A stretch of DNA of 64,000 nt from an uncultured Roseovarius sp. Its GTDB lineage: Bacteria; Pseudomonadota; Alphaproteobacteria; Rhodobacterales; Rhodobacteraceae. The stretch's first letter is position 1, and every line of letters begins with the position of its first letter. Position numbers and translations under genes: made by a program. The stretch is taken from the NCBI RefSeq assembly GCF_913057115.1, contig NZ_CAJXNN010000010.1:1-64000 (forward strand). The letters are read 5' to 3'. Below, in pieces: positions 43,923 through 53,481 of this stretch. Below the pieces are notes generated by a model. The model ran no database searches. It was not told where the DNA came from and saw only the letters and a list, made by a program, of their open reading frames with translations.

Positions 43923-44017
43923 CTAGCCATTTTACCAAAGCAAGCCGGACAAAATCAGCTTGATTAGACCTTTTCATGTGATAATCATTCGTCATAACCT
44001 GTTTTTTTGAAAATTTC

Positions 44018-44473
44018 ATGCTTGACGACACAGATCGGCGCATCCTGCGCCATTACCAACACGATCCGGCCCTTTCCCCTGCGGAATTGGCCGAACGTGC
44101 CAATGTGACAACTGCCACCTGCGCGCGTCGCTTGGACAAGTTGCAGGCCGACGGCGTCATCCGCGGCAACCATGCGGTCATTGATTGGCACGCGCTTGGC
44201 TATGAAGTCGAGGTGTCCCTACGCGTCACTTTGGACAAAACACAGCCCCGCGCCTTCGAAGACTTCACAGAACAGGCCAGACAAATTCCAGAAGTCGTTG
44301 AAATTCAGTCTTTTCTGGGCCGGGTCGATCTGCGCCTTTCGATCATCGCGCGAGATATGCAGCATTACCAGCACATCTACCGCACCGCGATCCTGACCCT
44401 ACCGCATATCGCGGATATCGAAGCCCTCATGCATGTGGCGCGCCTGAAGTCAGACGAGGTGCTGCCCTTATGA
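44018..44473 (+). CDS. Lrp/AsnC family regulator (1)
   Basis: 151 aa. Lrp HTH at about 1-55 (LDDTDRRILRHYQ, RLDKLQADGVIRG) and an AsnC ligand domain at about 70-145. It is divergent from ilvC (128-bp gap) and overlaps the next Lrp gene by 4 bp. Branched-chain or aromatic amino acid response is inferred from context. Confidence 0.92.
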   Translation: MLDDTDRRILRHYQHDPALSPAELAERANVTTATCARRLDKLQADGVIRGNHAVIDWHALGYEVEVSLRVTLDKTQPRAFEDFTEQARQIPEVVEIQSFLGRVDLRLSIIARDMQHYQHIYRTAILTLPHIADIEALMHVARLKSDEVLPL

Positions 44474-44928
44474 TAGAATTGGATACGATCGACCGCCAAT
44501 TGCTACGCGAACTCATACATGATGCCACGCAGAGCGCCAGTGCCCTTGGCCGCAAACTGGGTCTGTCGCAACCCGCAACCTGGCGACGCATCAAGCGGCT
44601 TCGCGACAGCGGTGTGATCCGGGGGCAACGCCTTGATCTGGATGCGGAAAAACTCGGCTTCGGCGTTACGGTTTTTCTAGGCGTCAAGCTGGCGACCAAG
44701 GGGCGCGTCAGCCTTGAGGATTTCGAGCGCGCGGTTTCGGCCATCCCCGAGGTCCAGACCGTGGAACATATACTTGGTCTTTACGATTATCGACTGCGCG
44801 TCGTGGCGCGCGACATCTCGGATTTTGAACGGGTGCTCCGGCGCAGGTTGATGATGCTGCCCGGTGTCGGCGACATCGAGGCCAATGTCCTGCTCAGCGA
44901 GGAGCGCCTCCCGGGGCCTATCGGCTAA
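44470..44928 (+). CDS. Lrp/AsnC family regulator (2)
   Basis: 152 aa, same domain order as its upstream partner, with HTH QSASALGRKLGLSQPATWRR and the AsnC fold. The ATGA overlap shows coupled translation of two paralogous regulators, which could form hetero-oligomers. The identity between them is low, so the duplication is old or the pair was assembled from different lineages. Confidence 0.92.
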   Translation: MIELDTIDRQLLRELIHDATQSASALGRKLGLSQPATWRRIKRLRDSGVIRGQRLDLDAEKLGFGVTVFLGVKLATKGRVSLEDFERAVSAIPEVQTVEHILGLYDYRLRVVARDISDFERVLRRRLMMLPGVGDIEANVLLSEERLPGPIG

Positions 44929-45031
44929 CGAGTCTGACGACATCCGCACGCGACGTGTCGCATCTACGCATGGACTCACGCCGCGTGTTAGGATCATCTG
45001 TCTGGTAGATGCAGACCCACAGGAGACAAGA

Positions 45032-46159
45032 ATGACCGCCCTACTTGACCACATCGACCCTGACGGGCTTCTGGAGTTTTCCGTTGTCTTTACTGATCGC
45101 TCACTTAATCACATGAGCAAAACCTTCCAAAGGGTCATGACGGATATCTCCGGCATGCTGAAGGAGGTTTACAAGGCCGATGCCGTGGCGGTGGTCCCCG
45201 GCGGTGGGACATATGCGATGGAGGCGGTCGCGCGGCAGTTTGGCAACGAGGCCCATGCCCTTATCGTACGCAACGGCTGGTTCTCCTACCGCTGGACCCA
45301 GATTTTCGACGCGGGCCAATTCACATCGGACACAACCGTTTGCATGGCACGTCAAACCGGCAATGGCCCCAAGGCCCCCTTTGCCCCCGCCCCGATTGAC
45401 GAGGTCTGTATGCAAATCCGCGAAGCCAAGCCCGATGTTGTCTTCGCTCCGCATGTCGAAACCTCGGCCGGTCTGATCCTGCCGGATGACTATATCACCG
45501 AACTGGCCAAGGCGGCACATGAGGTCGGTGCGCTCATGGTGCTGGATTGTATCGCCTCGGGCTGCGCTTGGATCGACATGCAAGCAACCGGCGTGGATGT
45601 CCTGATTTCCGCCCCGCAAAAGGGCTGGTCGGCCTCGCCTTCGGCGGGGCTTGTGATGATGTCGGACCGCGCGCTTCAGCGGTTGGAAAACACCACCTCG
45701 AACAGTTTTGCCATCGACCTCAAGAAATGGCACCAGATCATGCAAGCCTATGAAAACGGCGGTCATGCCTATCACGCCACCATGCCCACCGATGCCTTGC
45801 GCGCCTTCCGCGACACCATGCTGGAAACCAAGGACTACGGCTTTGAAAAGCTGTCCGAGGCGCAATGGGCCTTGGGCAACGGCGTGCGCGCGATGTTGTC
45901 CGAAAAGGGTATCACCTCGGTCGCAGCCGAAGGGTTTGGCGCACCGGGCGTGGTGGTCAGCTATACCGATGACCCCGATATCCAGAACGGCAGCAAGTTT
46001 GCCGCGGAAGGGGTGCAGATCGCTGCGGGCGTCCCCCTGCAATGCAACGAACCCGAGGGTTTCCGCACCTTTCGGCTTGGTCTTTTCGGGCTGGATAAAC
46101 TCTATGATGTCGACGGCAGTTTGAACCGCTTGAAAGCTGTGCTCGACAAGGTTCTCTAG
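45032..46159 (+). CDS. class V aminotransferase (alanine/serine-glyoxylate type)
   Basis: 375 aa from ATG 45032 (AGGAGA upstream). Fold type I with VPGGGTYAMEAVARQF, the HVETSAG segment, LDCIASGC and the PLP Lys in SAPQKGWSASP. Resembles alanine-glyoxylate or serine-pyruvate aminotransferases. Acts with PLP in amino acid or photorespiration-like glyoxylate metabolism. It is 4 bp from the convergent ubiH-like gene. Confidence 0.85.
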   Translation: MTALLDHIDPDGLLEFSVVFTDRSLNHMSKTFQRVMTDISGMLKEVYKADAVAVVPGGGTYAMEAVARQFGNEAHALIVRNGWFSYRWTQIFDAGQFTSDTTVCMARQTGNGPKAPFAPAPIDEVCMQIREAKPDVVFAPHVETSAGLILPDDYITELAKAAHEVGALMVLDCIASGCAWIDMQATGVDVLISAPQKGWSASPSAGLVMMSDRALQRLENTTSNSFAIDLKKWHQIMQAYENGGHAYHATMPTDALRAFRDTMLETKDYGFEKLSEAQWALGNGVRAMLSEKGITSVAAEGFGAPGVVVSYTDDPDIQNGSKFAAEGVQIAAGVPLQCNEPEGFRTFRLGLFGLDKLYDVDGSLNRLKAVLDKVL

Positions 46160-46163
46160 GCCC

Positions 46164-47366
46164 TTAGCCGCGTGCGCCAAGGCCCAGTTGCATCAGGGTC
46201 TTGCGCACCGGTGCCATTGAATAAATTGCGTTCAGTCCCATGGCACGCGCATCGCGCAAAGGCTTGGCGCGCATCATCGAAGCGCGGTTCAATACATCGA
46301 TACCAGTCACCCGCGCTTTGACCTCAAGGTGGCGGCGGCGGTGATAGTCGGCCAGCATCTTGGCATCGCCCAAACGCTCGGGCGCGGCTTGCGCCAACTC
46401 AAGGAGAACGCGCATATCCGCAAGGCTCATGTTCAGCCCCTGTGCGCCGATGGGGGGCACCACATGTGCCGCCTCGGCCACAAGCGCCACGCGCTCGGAA
46501 TACATGCTATCAGCCAACTGGCTGATGATCGGCCAGACAGTGCGGTTCGAGGCCAACTCCAGAGGGCCGAAAAGCAGGCAAGACCGCTCGTTCATTTCCT
46601 GTTCGAAGTCTTGCTTTGGAAGGCTGGCAAGCCGTTTGACTTCGGGTCCCTCTTCCATCCAAACGATCGCAGAGGACGGTCGCCCTTCGTGATCCGGCAA
46701 GGGGACAAGTGTGAACGGCCCGCCCCACCGGTGAATTTCCGTTGAGACATTGGCATGGGGGATCGGATGCGTCACCGCGAAAGCAAGCGCTTTTTGCCCA
46801 TATCGCGTGGTCTTGACGTCAATACCCGCAGCCTGCCGCACCGGCGAATTGCGTCCATCCGCAGCGATGAGGAGCTTGGTGCGCAGGCGTGTTCCATCCG
46901 TCAGTTCGACACGCGCCTCGCTTTCACGGGTGAAGAGCGATTTGAACCCGGCACCCGGGCGGAACTCGACCGTTTCAAGGCTTTCCAGATGAGCCACCAA
47001 TTCGCGCCGCAAAAGCCAATTGGGCAGGTTCCAGCCGAAGGGGTTTTCCGAGATGTCAGAGGCGTCGAACTCCTTGACGATGCGCGGCTCTGCCGCGTCA
47101 CCACCTGCATCGACGATCCGCATGATCTGCAAATCCGCCGCATGGGGCGCCAAACGCGCCCAGACACCGGCCTGATCCAGCAGGCTCTGCGAAGGTTGCA
47201 GAAAGGCCGTCGTGCGCAGGTCAGAGCCTTGCGCATCGCGCTCCATAACCGGTGGTGCGGGATCAACACAGACAACGGAAAACCCCGCCGCCCCGAAAAT
47301 CGCCGCCGCTGACAGGCCAGCAACACCCCCTCCGGATACGACGATGTCGACATCTTTTGTGGTCAT
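46164..47366 (-). CDS. UbiH/COQ6 family FAD-dependent hydroxylase
   Basis: 400 aa. N-terminal FAD site VSGGGVAGLSAAAIFGAAGF (about 10-29) and a second FAD motif that reads AEAAHVVPPIGAQGLNMSLAD. In most family members this begins GDAAH, so the first Asp is replaced. Involved in ring hydroxylation in ubiquinone synthesis; which position is not clear from sequence. GGAGGGG ribosome site. Confidence 0.88.
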   Translation of the reverse strand: MTTKDVDIVVSGGGVAGLSAAAIFGAAGFSVVCVDPAPPVMERDAQGSDLRTTAFLQPSQSLLDQAGVWARLAPHAADLQIMRIVDAGGDAAEPRIVKEFDASDISENPFGWNLPNWLLRRELVAHLESLETVEFRPGAGFKSLFTRESEARVELTDGTRLRTKLLIAADGRNSPVRQAAGIDVKTTRYGQKALAFAVTHPIPHANVSTEIHRWGGPFTLVPLPDHEGRPSSAIVWMEEGPEVKRLASLPKQDFEQEMNERSCLLFGPLELASNRTVWPIISQLADSMYSERVALVAEAAHVVPPIGAQGLNMSLADMRVLLELAQAAPERLGDAKMLADYHRRRHLEVKARVTGIDVLNRASMMRAKPLRDARAMGLNAIYSMAPVRKTLMQLGLGARG

Positions 47367-47398
47367 ATGCTGCCCCTCCGCTATTTAGAAGAAATGCC

Positions 47399-47620
47399 TC
47401 ATCCGCGTGATATGAGCAACAAGATCACCATCATGACAGGCACCATAGCCAAGGCGGGAATGTAAAGCCCGGGGATCCCCCATGTTGCGATGCTCAGACC
47501 CCAGCCGATCACGGCAAAAAGCACCGTGACCAAGATCTTGGCGGCAAGTCGCCCTTCGTTCGCGTCGGATTCCGAATGGACTGTCGGTGTGCTCATTGTT
47601 TGGGTATCGGTCGCGGTCAT
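47399..47620 (-). CDS. small two-span membrane protein, hypothetical
   Basis: 73 aa with two hydrophobic segments (about 27-47 and 52-70) after a Ser/Thr-rich start. GAGG ribosome site upstream of ATG 47620. It lies 33 bp upstream of the ubiH-like gene on the same strand and may be cotranscribed. I do not recognise a family. Confidence 0.7.
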   Translation of the reverse strand: MTATDTQTMSTPTVHSESDANEGRLAAKILVTVLFAVIGWGLSIATWGIPGLYIPALAMVPVMMVILLLISRG

Positions 47621-47704
47621 GCTTGCCTCTGTTCAGGTTGGATTGACCCTCTACATAGGCACCCCACCCGTGGGCGAAAGGCGCGTTTCGACGCAGGTGA
47701 CGTT

Positions 47705-48349
47705 TCAGATTATCTTGGCAAGAAACCCGCTCAGGTCATCGGTGTGATGATGAATGTGACCCGCGTCAACCGGGTTAGGGGCAACATGAACTGTGCGCAT
47801 GCCCATGGCATGTGGTGCGGCCAGATTGCGGGCATCATCTTCGAACATCGCGGCGCGCGACGGCGTCACCCCGTCACAGGCGAACACCGCGTCGAACGCC
47901 GCGCGTTCGGGCTTTGGCCGGAATTGCGCATGCTCGACGCCGTAGACGGCATCGAAAACACCGGATAGGCCACGTTTCTCGATCACCCTCTCGGCGTAGG
48001 GCGCACTTCCGTTCGTGTAGACGATCCGCCGCCCCGGAAGCGCCAAGATGCGGGCCCGCAAATCCGGATCGGGCGTCAAGGCATCGAAAGAAATGTCATG
48101 CACCGCAACAAGATAGTCATGCGGTTCCATGTCATGTTCACGCATCAGCCCCGCCAGCGTGGTTCCGTGATCACGCCAGTAATGATCCCGCAAGCGGTCG
48201 GCCTCGTCGCGACCCACCTTGAGGGTCTGCATGACGTATTCGGTCATCTTCACCTCGATCTGATCGAAAAGCCGCACGCTTGGACAATAGAGCGTGTTGT
48301 CGAGATCGAAGACCCAGGTCTCAATATGTGCGAAATGCTGTTTTGGCAT
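47705..48349 (-). CDS. HAD hydrolase, pyrimidine 5'-nucleotidase (SDT1-like)
   Basis: 214 aa. HAD motif I FDLDNTLY (about 14-21), motif II VYTNGS, and motif III/IV KP..FEDDARNL. Closest to pyrimidine 5'-nucleotidases of the Sdt1/PhoN-like group that start with the FDLDNTLY signature. Dephosphorylates UMP/CMP or modified nucleotides in known relatives. Confidence 0.88.
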   Translation of the reverse strand: MPKQHFAHIETWVFDLDNTLYCPSVRLFDQIEVKMTEYVMQTLKVGRDEADRLRDHYWRDHGTTLAGLMREHDMEPHDYLVAVHDISFDALTPDPDLRARILALPGRRIVYTNGSAPYAERVIEKRGLSGVFDAVYGVEHAQFRPKPERAAFDAVFACDGVTPSRAAMFEDDARNLAAPHAMGMRTVHVAPNPVDAGHIHHHTDDLSGFLAKII

Positions 48350-48459
48350 GTCTGCACGGTAGTATGCCGCGACAATGGGCGCAACGCGCGAAGGCTTGAT
48401 CGCAGAAGGCCCCGGCCTTACGGTTTGCCGAAAATAAAACCGCAGGGACGGACCTTATA

Positions 48460-49104
48460 ATGAAAACACCTCAGAAAGATGCCTACACACTGATCCTAGA
48501 AGCGATCGACATGGGCATTTACAAGCCGGGTGACCGCCTTGTCGAAAGTGATCTGGCCGAGCAATTTGGCATGTCGCGCACGCCGATCCGCGAAGCACTA
48601 CAGCGGCTTGAGACGCAATCCTTGCTGACGCGCGACGGTCGAAGCCTGATCGTGGCGTCGCTGGATCACAACCAACTGGCCGAGCTATATGTCGTGCGCG
48701 CGCAGTTGGAAGCACTCGCGGCAAACCTCGCGGCCCGGCATGCCACCGATGAGGAAGTCCGCGTTTTGCGCGACATGGTCGAGGATGACCGCAAGCTGAT
48801 GGATGACCCGCAAGCGATGGCCCGCGCCAATCGGCGCTTTCACAAGCAAATCCACCTCGCATCGCACAATCGCTTTTTGGTGCAACAGCTTGATCTTGTA
48901 CACCGGTCCATGGCTCTGATGGCCACGACATCATTGGCGGCTGCCGGTCGGCCCGAGGATGCCCTCAAAGAGCACGACAGTATCGTCAGCGCCATCGAGG
49001 CACGCGATTCCGAGACAGCCGGGGCCGCTCTCAAGGCACATATTTCAAAAGCCTTCGTGACCCGTCTTAAACTTGATTCCGGCGAGGTCGACAGCATGGT
49101 CTGA
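48460..49104 (+). CDS. GntR family (FadR/FCD subgroup) regulator
   Basis: 214 aa. GntR winged helix at about 5-70 (ESDLAEQFGMSRTPIREALQRLETQSLL pattern) and an FCD ligand domain at about 78-205 with metal-binding type His positions (HKQIHLASHNRF, HDSIVSA). Target is not clear. Its 3' end overlaps the convergent glycosyltransferase by 60 bp. Confidence 0.93.
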   Translation: MKTPQKDAYTLILEAIDMGIYKPGDRLVESDLAEQFGMSRTPIREALQRLETQSLLTRDGRSLIVASLDHNQLAELYVVRAQLEALAANLAARHATDEEVRVLRDMVEDDRKLMDDPQAMARANRRFHKQIHLASHNRFLVQQLDLVHRSMALMATTSLAAAGRPEDALKEHDSIVSAIEARDSETAGAALKAHISKAFVTRLKLDSGEVDSMV

Positions 49105-50973
49105 CGATCGCAGGCTGGCTGCGTTCAACGAAAGGCCATGGGTTGTCTTTTCCCAGAAGAACGGCTTGGCGATCAACTCGTAAAGTGCCTTGTAGGCCGC
49201 AATAGAGCCCAAGGGGACATAGAAGTGCATCGTCGGCACCCATGGGATGAGATGTCTGTGCCGAGAGCCTGAAACGGCGACGATATGAATGGCGATGTTG
49301 ATCGCTTCTATTGTTAAGAAAAGCGTCCCGAAAGCCACCAGAACATAACGCGGCAGAACAGGATCAAGAGGATGTGGCAACCCGAACAGGACAAGCCAGA
49401 ACGTCCACAAGACCGGCGCCAGAAGAAACTGCGATAATGCCGTGATGAAATGCGCTTGAAAGCCCCAGAATTTCCAAGCCCCGAGTTGCCGGTAAAGCAA
49501 GAAAGGCCGACGCATGTGCACCAGATAGGTGGTCATATATCCTTTCAGCCACCTGGAGCGCTGTTTGACCCAAGGCCAAACACGACAATTGGCCTCTTCG
49601 CCCGTCACGGTACCGATCATCTCGGTTCGGTAGCCGTGACGCGCGAGCCGAAACCCCAAGTCGGCATCTTCGGTCACATTATGCGCATCCCACCCGCCCA
49701 ATTTTTCAAGCACCCTGCGGCGAAAATAAAGTGTCGTGCCGCCTAGCGGAATTGCAAATCCCAGCTTTTCCATTCCGGGAAGGATCACTCGGAACCATGT
49801 GGCGTATTCGATGGTGAAACAGCGCGCCAGCCAGTTTTGTCTCGCATTATAGTAATCCAAGACCCCCTGCAGACAGACCACGTCATCCGGCAATTCCTGA
49901 AACCGTCGGGCAACAGCCGTGATTTGATCCGGGTCCGGCGCATCCTCGGCATCGAAAATACCGACGATGTCGCCTTCGCAAAAATCGAGTGCATAATTCA
50001 TCGCCCGCGGTTTCGTACGAGGCTGTCCATCGGGAACAATCACCGCACGCATCCAAGGGGGAAGATCAATCGTCGCCAGCGTTTCGCGGGTTGTTTCATC
50101 CTCTTCTTCAAGAACAAGAACCACATCCAGCAAGCATTTTGGATATGTCAGTCGCGATAGACGGGCAATCAGGTGGTGCGCGATCTCTGTCTCCCGAAAC
50201 AGTGGTACGAGGATCGAAACCTTTGGCAAAGGTGCTTTCGACGTGGGTGGAGCATCTGGCAACGCCGCATCGCCTGCTGCCATCCGCGCAGTGAAAGCGG
50301 CCGTTTTCAAGACTGCCGATACAATCAGGGTAAAGGCCGCCCAAGCGACGAAAAAACCCAGCACAACTTGTGGGAATCCCCAAGTCAGAGCGCCGATCAG
50401 CAAGAGCAAAACAAGGCTGACGGCCAAGCGCTGTTGCCGCTGGCTTCCCCAAGAACGGCAGCTTTCGATGATCGGAACGCGCGCCTGTGCCAGTTCGGTC
50501 AAATGCCCCCGGTGACGTGCAGCGATCTCATCCTGCACCTCGAGGGGGTCAGCGAGCAGGATTCGCTGGTCCGGGGTAATGCCACCTTTGGCTTCTACCA
50601 CGTAAGGATGCCCTGTCGCCACGGCTTCCGTCCCATCACGGTCGACGACCGGCAGAACGCCATCCTTGATAAGGTCGCGAGGATCGGTCTGGGTTGGCGC
50701 GTGCGAGGCGAGGGTTTCAAGCTCTTTCCGGGACAGGCGCCGGCTGTTCAACCGGCGGGCATGCGCTTCGAGCAAATCATCTTGGTTGACCAGTCCCTCG
50801 GCCATAAGCACCCGGTCGAGCGTCGCATCGCAGTGCTTTCGCACAACTCCGGCCAAGGCGGCGTCTTGTGGGCCAATGACACCTTGGCGTACCAACTCCC
50901 CGCCAAGCGCATCAAAAGCGTTGTCGCTTTGATCAGTCCCTATGGCGGCTTGACGCAGTTCCGAGATTCCCAT
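49045..50973 (-). CDS. BcsA-like glycosyltransferase 2 with N-terminal MshEN-like domain
   Basis: 642 aa from ATG 50973. Residues about 20-150 resemble the GspE N-terminal (MshEN) domain (GVIGPQDAALAGVVRK, GLVNQDDLLEAHARR). A pair of helices near 190-230 leads to the GT2 domain with DAEDAPDPDQ, TEDADLGFRLAR and the QxxRW-type KQRSRWLKGY, followed by four or so membrane segments. Makes or extends a beta-linked polysaccharide at the inner membrane. MshEN domains bind c-di-GMP in known cases, so nucleotide control is possible. The last about 20 codons lie over the GntR gene. Confidence 0.88.
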   Translation of the reverse strand: MGISELRQAAIGTDQSDNAFDALGGELVRQGVIGPQDAALAGVVRKHCDATLDRVLMAEGLVNQDDLLEAHARRLNSRRLSRKELETLASHAPTQTDPRDLIKDGVLPVVDRDGTEAVATGHPYVVEAKGGITPDQRILLADPLEVQDEIAARHRGHLTELAQARVPIIESCRSWGSQRQQRLAVSLVLLLLIGALTWGFPQVVLGFFVAWAAFTLIVSAVLKTAAFTARMAAGDAALPDAPPTSKAPLPKVSILVPLFRETEIAHHLIARLSRLTYPKCLLDVVLVLEEEDETTRETLATIDLPPWMRAVIVPDGQPRTKPRAMNYALDFCEGDIVGIFDAEDAPDPDQITAVARRFQELPDDVVCLQGVLDYYNARQNWLARCFTIEYATWFRVILPGMEKLGFAIPLGGTTLYFRRRVLEKLGGWDAHNVTEDADLGFRLARHGYRTEMIGTVTGEEANCRVWPWVKQRSRWLKGYMTTYLVHMRRPFLLYRQLGAWKFWGFQAHFITALSQFLLAPVLWTFWLVLFGLPHPLDPVLPRYVLVAFGTLFLTIEAINIAIHIVAVSGSRHRHLIPWVPTMHFYVPLGSIAAYKALYELIAKPFFWEKTTHGLSLNAASLRSSDHAVDLAGIKFKTGHEGF

Positions 50974-51064
50974 GACTTGACCCTTGCTGACCCCGGGATC
51001 AGTTTGGGCAAGCAAGGTTAATCCATCGTAAACAACAAGTTAATAAAGGATTAACGCCCCAAGG

Positions 51065-52213
51065 CTAGTCAACCATGGATGCCGCGAACCGCTCGAACAG
51101 ATAAAAACTGTCCTGCGGCCCGGGACTGGCCTCGGGGTGGTGCTGTACCGAGAAGACCGGCGCATCGGTCATGCGGATACCGCAGTTCGATCCATCAAAG
51201 AGCGATACATGCGTTTCCATCACACCCTTGGGCAAGGTCTGGCTATCCACCGCGAACCCGTGATTCATGGAGGTAATCTCGACCTTACCCGTTTCCATAT
51301 CCTTGACCGGGTGGTTCGCGCCATGGTGGCCATGGTTCATCTTGACGGTTTTCGCTCCGAGGGCCAGGGCGAGCATCTGGTGCCCAAGGCAAATTCCGAA
51401 CATCGGCAAGCCCTTGTCCAGAACGCCCTTGATCATGGGAACCGCGTATTCGCCAGTGGCGGCCGGATCACCCGGACCGTTGGACAAAAACACGCCGTCT
51501 GGCTCATGTGCCAGAACCTCCTCGGCCGTGGCTGTTGCCGGCAATACGGTTACCTCGCATCCGGCACTGGCGAGGCAACGCAGGATATTGCGTTTTGCTC
51601 CATAATCCACCGCCACGACCCGGTGCTTGGCTTCAGTTTGCGCGGCATAACCATCGGGCCAAGCCCAACGCATTTCGTTCCAGCGGTAGGATTGGGCACA
51701 GGTTACCTGTCTGGCCAAGTCCATCCCTTCCAGTCCGGCAAAACCGCGCGCTTTTTCGACAAGGGCGCCCGTGTCGAACTTGCCTTCAGGATCATGCGCA
51801 AGCGCCACATGCGGTGCACCTTGATGGCGGATCGCGCGTGTAAGACGCCGCGTATCCACCCCACCGATTGCGATGCGCCCGCGTTTGGCCAGCCAGTCGG
51901 AAAGGGTTTCCGTCGCACGCCAGTTGCTGGGCTCGGTCGGGTCCCATTTGACGACCATCCCTTCGGCCACCGGATCGGCGGTTTCGTCATCTTCGGGATT
52001 GACCCCGACGTTGCCGATATGAGGGAAGGTGAATGTCACGACCTGTCCCGCATAACTGGGGTCGGTCATGATTTCCTGATAGCCGGTCATCGCCGTATTG
52101 AAACAAAGCTCGGCCACCGTGTCGCCGGTCGCGCCAAAACCGTTTCCGTAGAATACCGTCCCATCGGCAAGGGCAAGACATGCGGTTGGGTGGTCCTGGG
52201 TCGCTGGGGCCAT
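51065..52213 (-). CDS. carA: carbamoyl-phosphate synthase small subunit
   Basis: 382 aa from ATG 52213 (GGAGA upstream). N-terminal CPSase_sm domain (ALADGTVFYGNGFGATG, NTAMTGYQEIMTDPSY) and class I glutaminase with nucleophile Cys in FGICLGHQMLA and the His-Glu in HHPEASPGP. Supplies ammonia for carbamoyl phosphate in arginine and pyrimidine synthesis. carB is not in the window. Confidence 0.96.
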   Translation of the reverse strand: MAPATQDHPTACLALADGTVFYGNGFGATGDTVAELCFNTAMTGYQEIMTDPSYAGQVVTFTFPHIGNVGVNPEDDETADPVAEGMVVKWDPTEPSNWRATETLSDWLAKRGRIAIGGVDTRRLTRAIRHQGAPHVALAHDPEGKFDTGALVEKARGFAGLEGMDLARQVTCAQSYRWNEMRWAWPDGYAAQTEAKHRVVAVDYGAKRNILRCLASAGCEVTVLPATATAEEVLAHEPDGVFLSNGPGDPAATGEYAVPMIKGVLDKGLPMFGICLGHQMLALALGAKTVKMNHGHHGANHPVKDMETGKVEITSMNHGFAVDSQTLPKGVMETHVSLFDGSNCGIRMTDAPVFSVQHHPEASPGPQDSFYLFERFAASMVD

Positions 52214-52410
52214 GACGTGAGTCTCCGGTCTGGGCAAATTGGCGTATACCTATGTGGCAGGACTATCAGGGTCAAGCCACAAGATGCGTCTTCAGCTTTA
52301 TGCCCGAGCGCCTGAAAAACCTGGGGTTCCACATACTTTCAAGAGCTTGCCTCAGTGGCCTGATTTGGCTAGGGTCGCAAACTTGCACGCATAGTAGGGG
52401 ATGCATAGTC

Positions 52411-52869
52411 ATGGGTTTGCGAGAGCGGATCAATACGGCCCTTAAAACGGCCATGAAAGAAAAGGACAGCGCGCGCTTGGGAACGTTGCGGTTGATCAGC
52501 GCGGCGATAAAGGATCAGGATATCGCCAACCGAGGCACCGAAGATGATTCAGGCGTCAGCGATGCCGATATTCTTGCCATCCTCGGCAAAATGACCAAGC
52601 AGCGTCAGGAAAGCGTGCGCGCCTACGAGGAAGGTGGTCGGCTCGACCTTGCCGAGCGTGAACGGCATGAGGTTGCGGTCATCGAAGAGTTCCTGCCGCA
52701 GCAATTGTCCGACGAGGAGGTCGAAGCGGCCATCGACAAGGCAATCGCGGATGTTGGCGCGTCTTCCATCCGTGACATGGGCAAGATCATGGGTGAACTC
52801 AAACAGAAATACACCGGTCAAATGGATTTCGGAAAAGTCGGTCCGCGGGTCAAGGCAAAGCTGGGGTAA
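52411..52869 (+). CDS. GatB/YqeY domain protein
   Basis: 152 aa from ATG 52411 (AGGGGA upstream). YqeY fold with MKEKDSARLGTLRLISAAIKD, ERHEVAVIEEFLPQQL and GKIMGELK..YTGQMDF. Related to the tail domain of GatB that contacts tRNA; role uncertain. Commonly sits beside carA in this lineage, as here. Confidence 0.9.
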   Translation: MGLRERINTALKTAMKEKDSARLGTLRLISAAIKDQDIANRGTEDDSGVSDADILAILGKMTKQRQESVRAYEEGGRLDLAERERHEVAVIEEFLPQQLSDEEVEAAIDKAIADVGASSIRDMGKIMGELKQKYTGQMDFGKVGPRVKAKLG

Positions 52870-52878
52870 AGGCGCTGC

Positions 52879-53385
52879 TCACTCTGCCGGTTCCGGCGTG
52901 ATCGCGGCACGCAAGGCGTCGACCAGTTCACCATAGAGTACCTTGCGCTCATCCTCGGACAAGAAAGAACCAATCTCGACCATGCGTCCTTTGCCGTGCA
53001 TGGTCAGGTAATGCGCCACCGGCCCGCCCGTGGGGTGCATATCGACCTTGGCCCAATAGCTGTTGCAGTCCCACTCCTGCGTTTTGCCGCCTGGGTTGAT
53101 GCGCGTAAGATGCACTTCTTCAGGGCCGATCACCAATTCCTCGGTCATATCGGCATCGCGGTAAGAGCGTTCCAAGGCCCACCAGATGCCCCCGACAGAC
53201 AAAAGCAGGAACGGCAAGAGCCCCCAAAGCACGAAGGTCCCGAGCAAAGGGTAAAGCGGGAAGGTAATAAGGGTGAATGTACCCATTATGAACGCCGCGA
53301 AACCACGGCGCGGCAATGACCTGTGAGGCCACAATTTCAGGCGGGTCCGCTGTCCGCGGCTGTCTTGGCTCCATTCATAGGGCAT
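52879..53385 (-). CDS. DUF2244 membrane protein
   Basis: 168 aa. N-terminal LKLWPHRSLPRRGFAAFIMG, two membrane segments (about 29-70), and a C-terminal beta-rich domain. Matches DUF2244, often found near oxidase and respiratory genes in Rhodobacteraceae. Function unknown. Convergent with yqeY. Confidence 0.82.
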   Translation of the reverse strand: MPYEWSQDSRGQRTRLKLWPHRSLPRRGFAAFIMGTFTLITFPLYPLLGTFVLWGLLPFLLLSVGGIWWALERSYRDADMTEELVIGPEEVHLTRINPGGKTQEWDCNSYWAKVDMHPTGGPVAHYLTMHGKGRMVEIGSFLSEDERKVLYGELVDALRAAITPEPAE

Positions 53386-53481
53386 ACGGTTAGTTTAGCG
53401 CGCTCTTGAGGGCTGAAAAGGGCCTTATTCCATAAAGCGCTGCGTGAATGCGACGCTGGCGGATCAAGGACGATCAAATAC

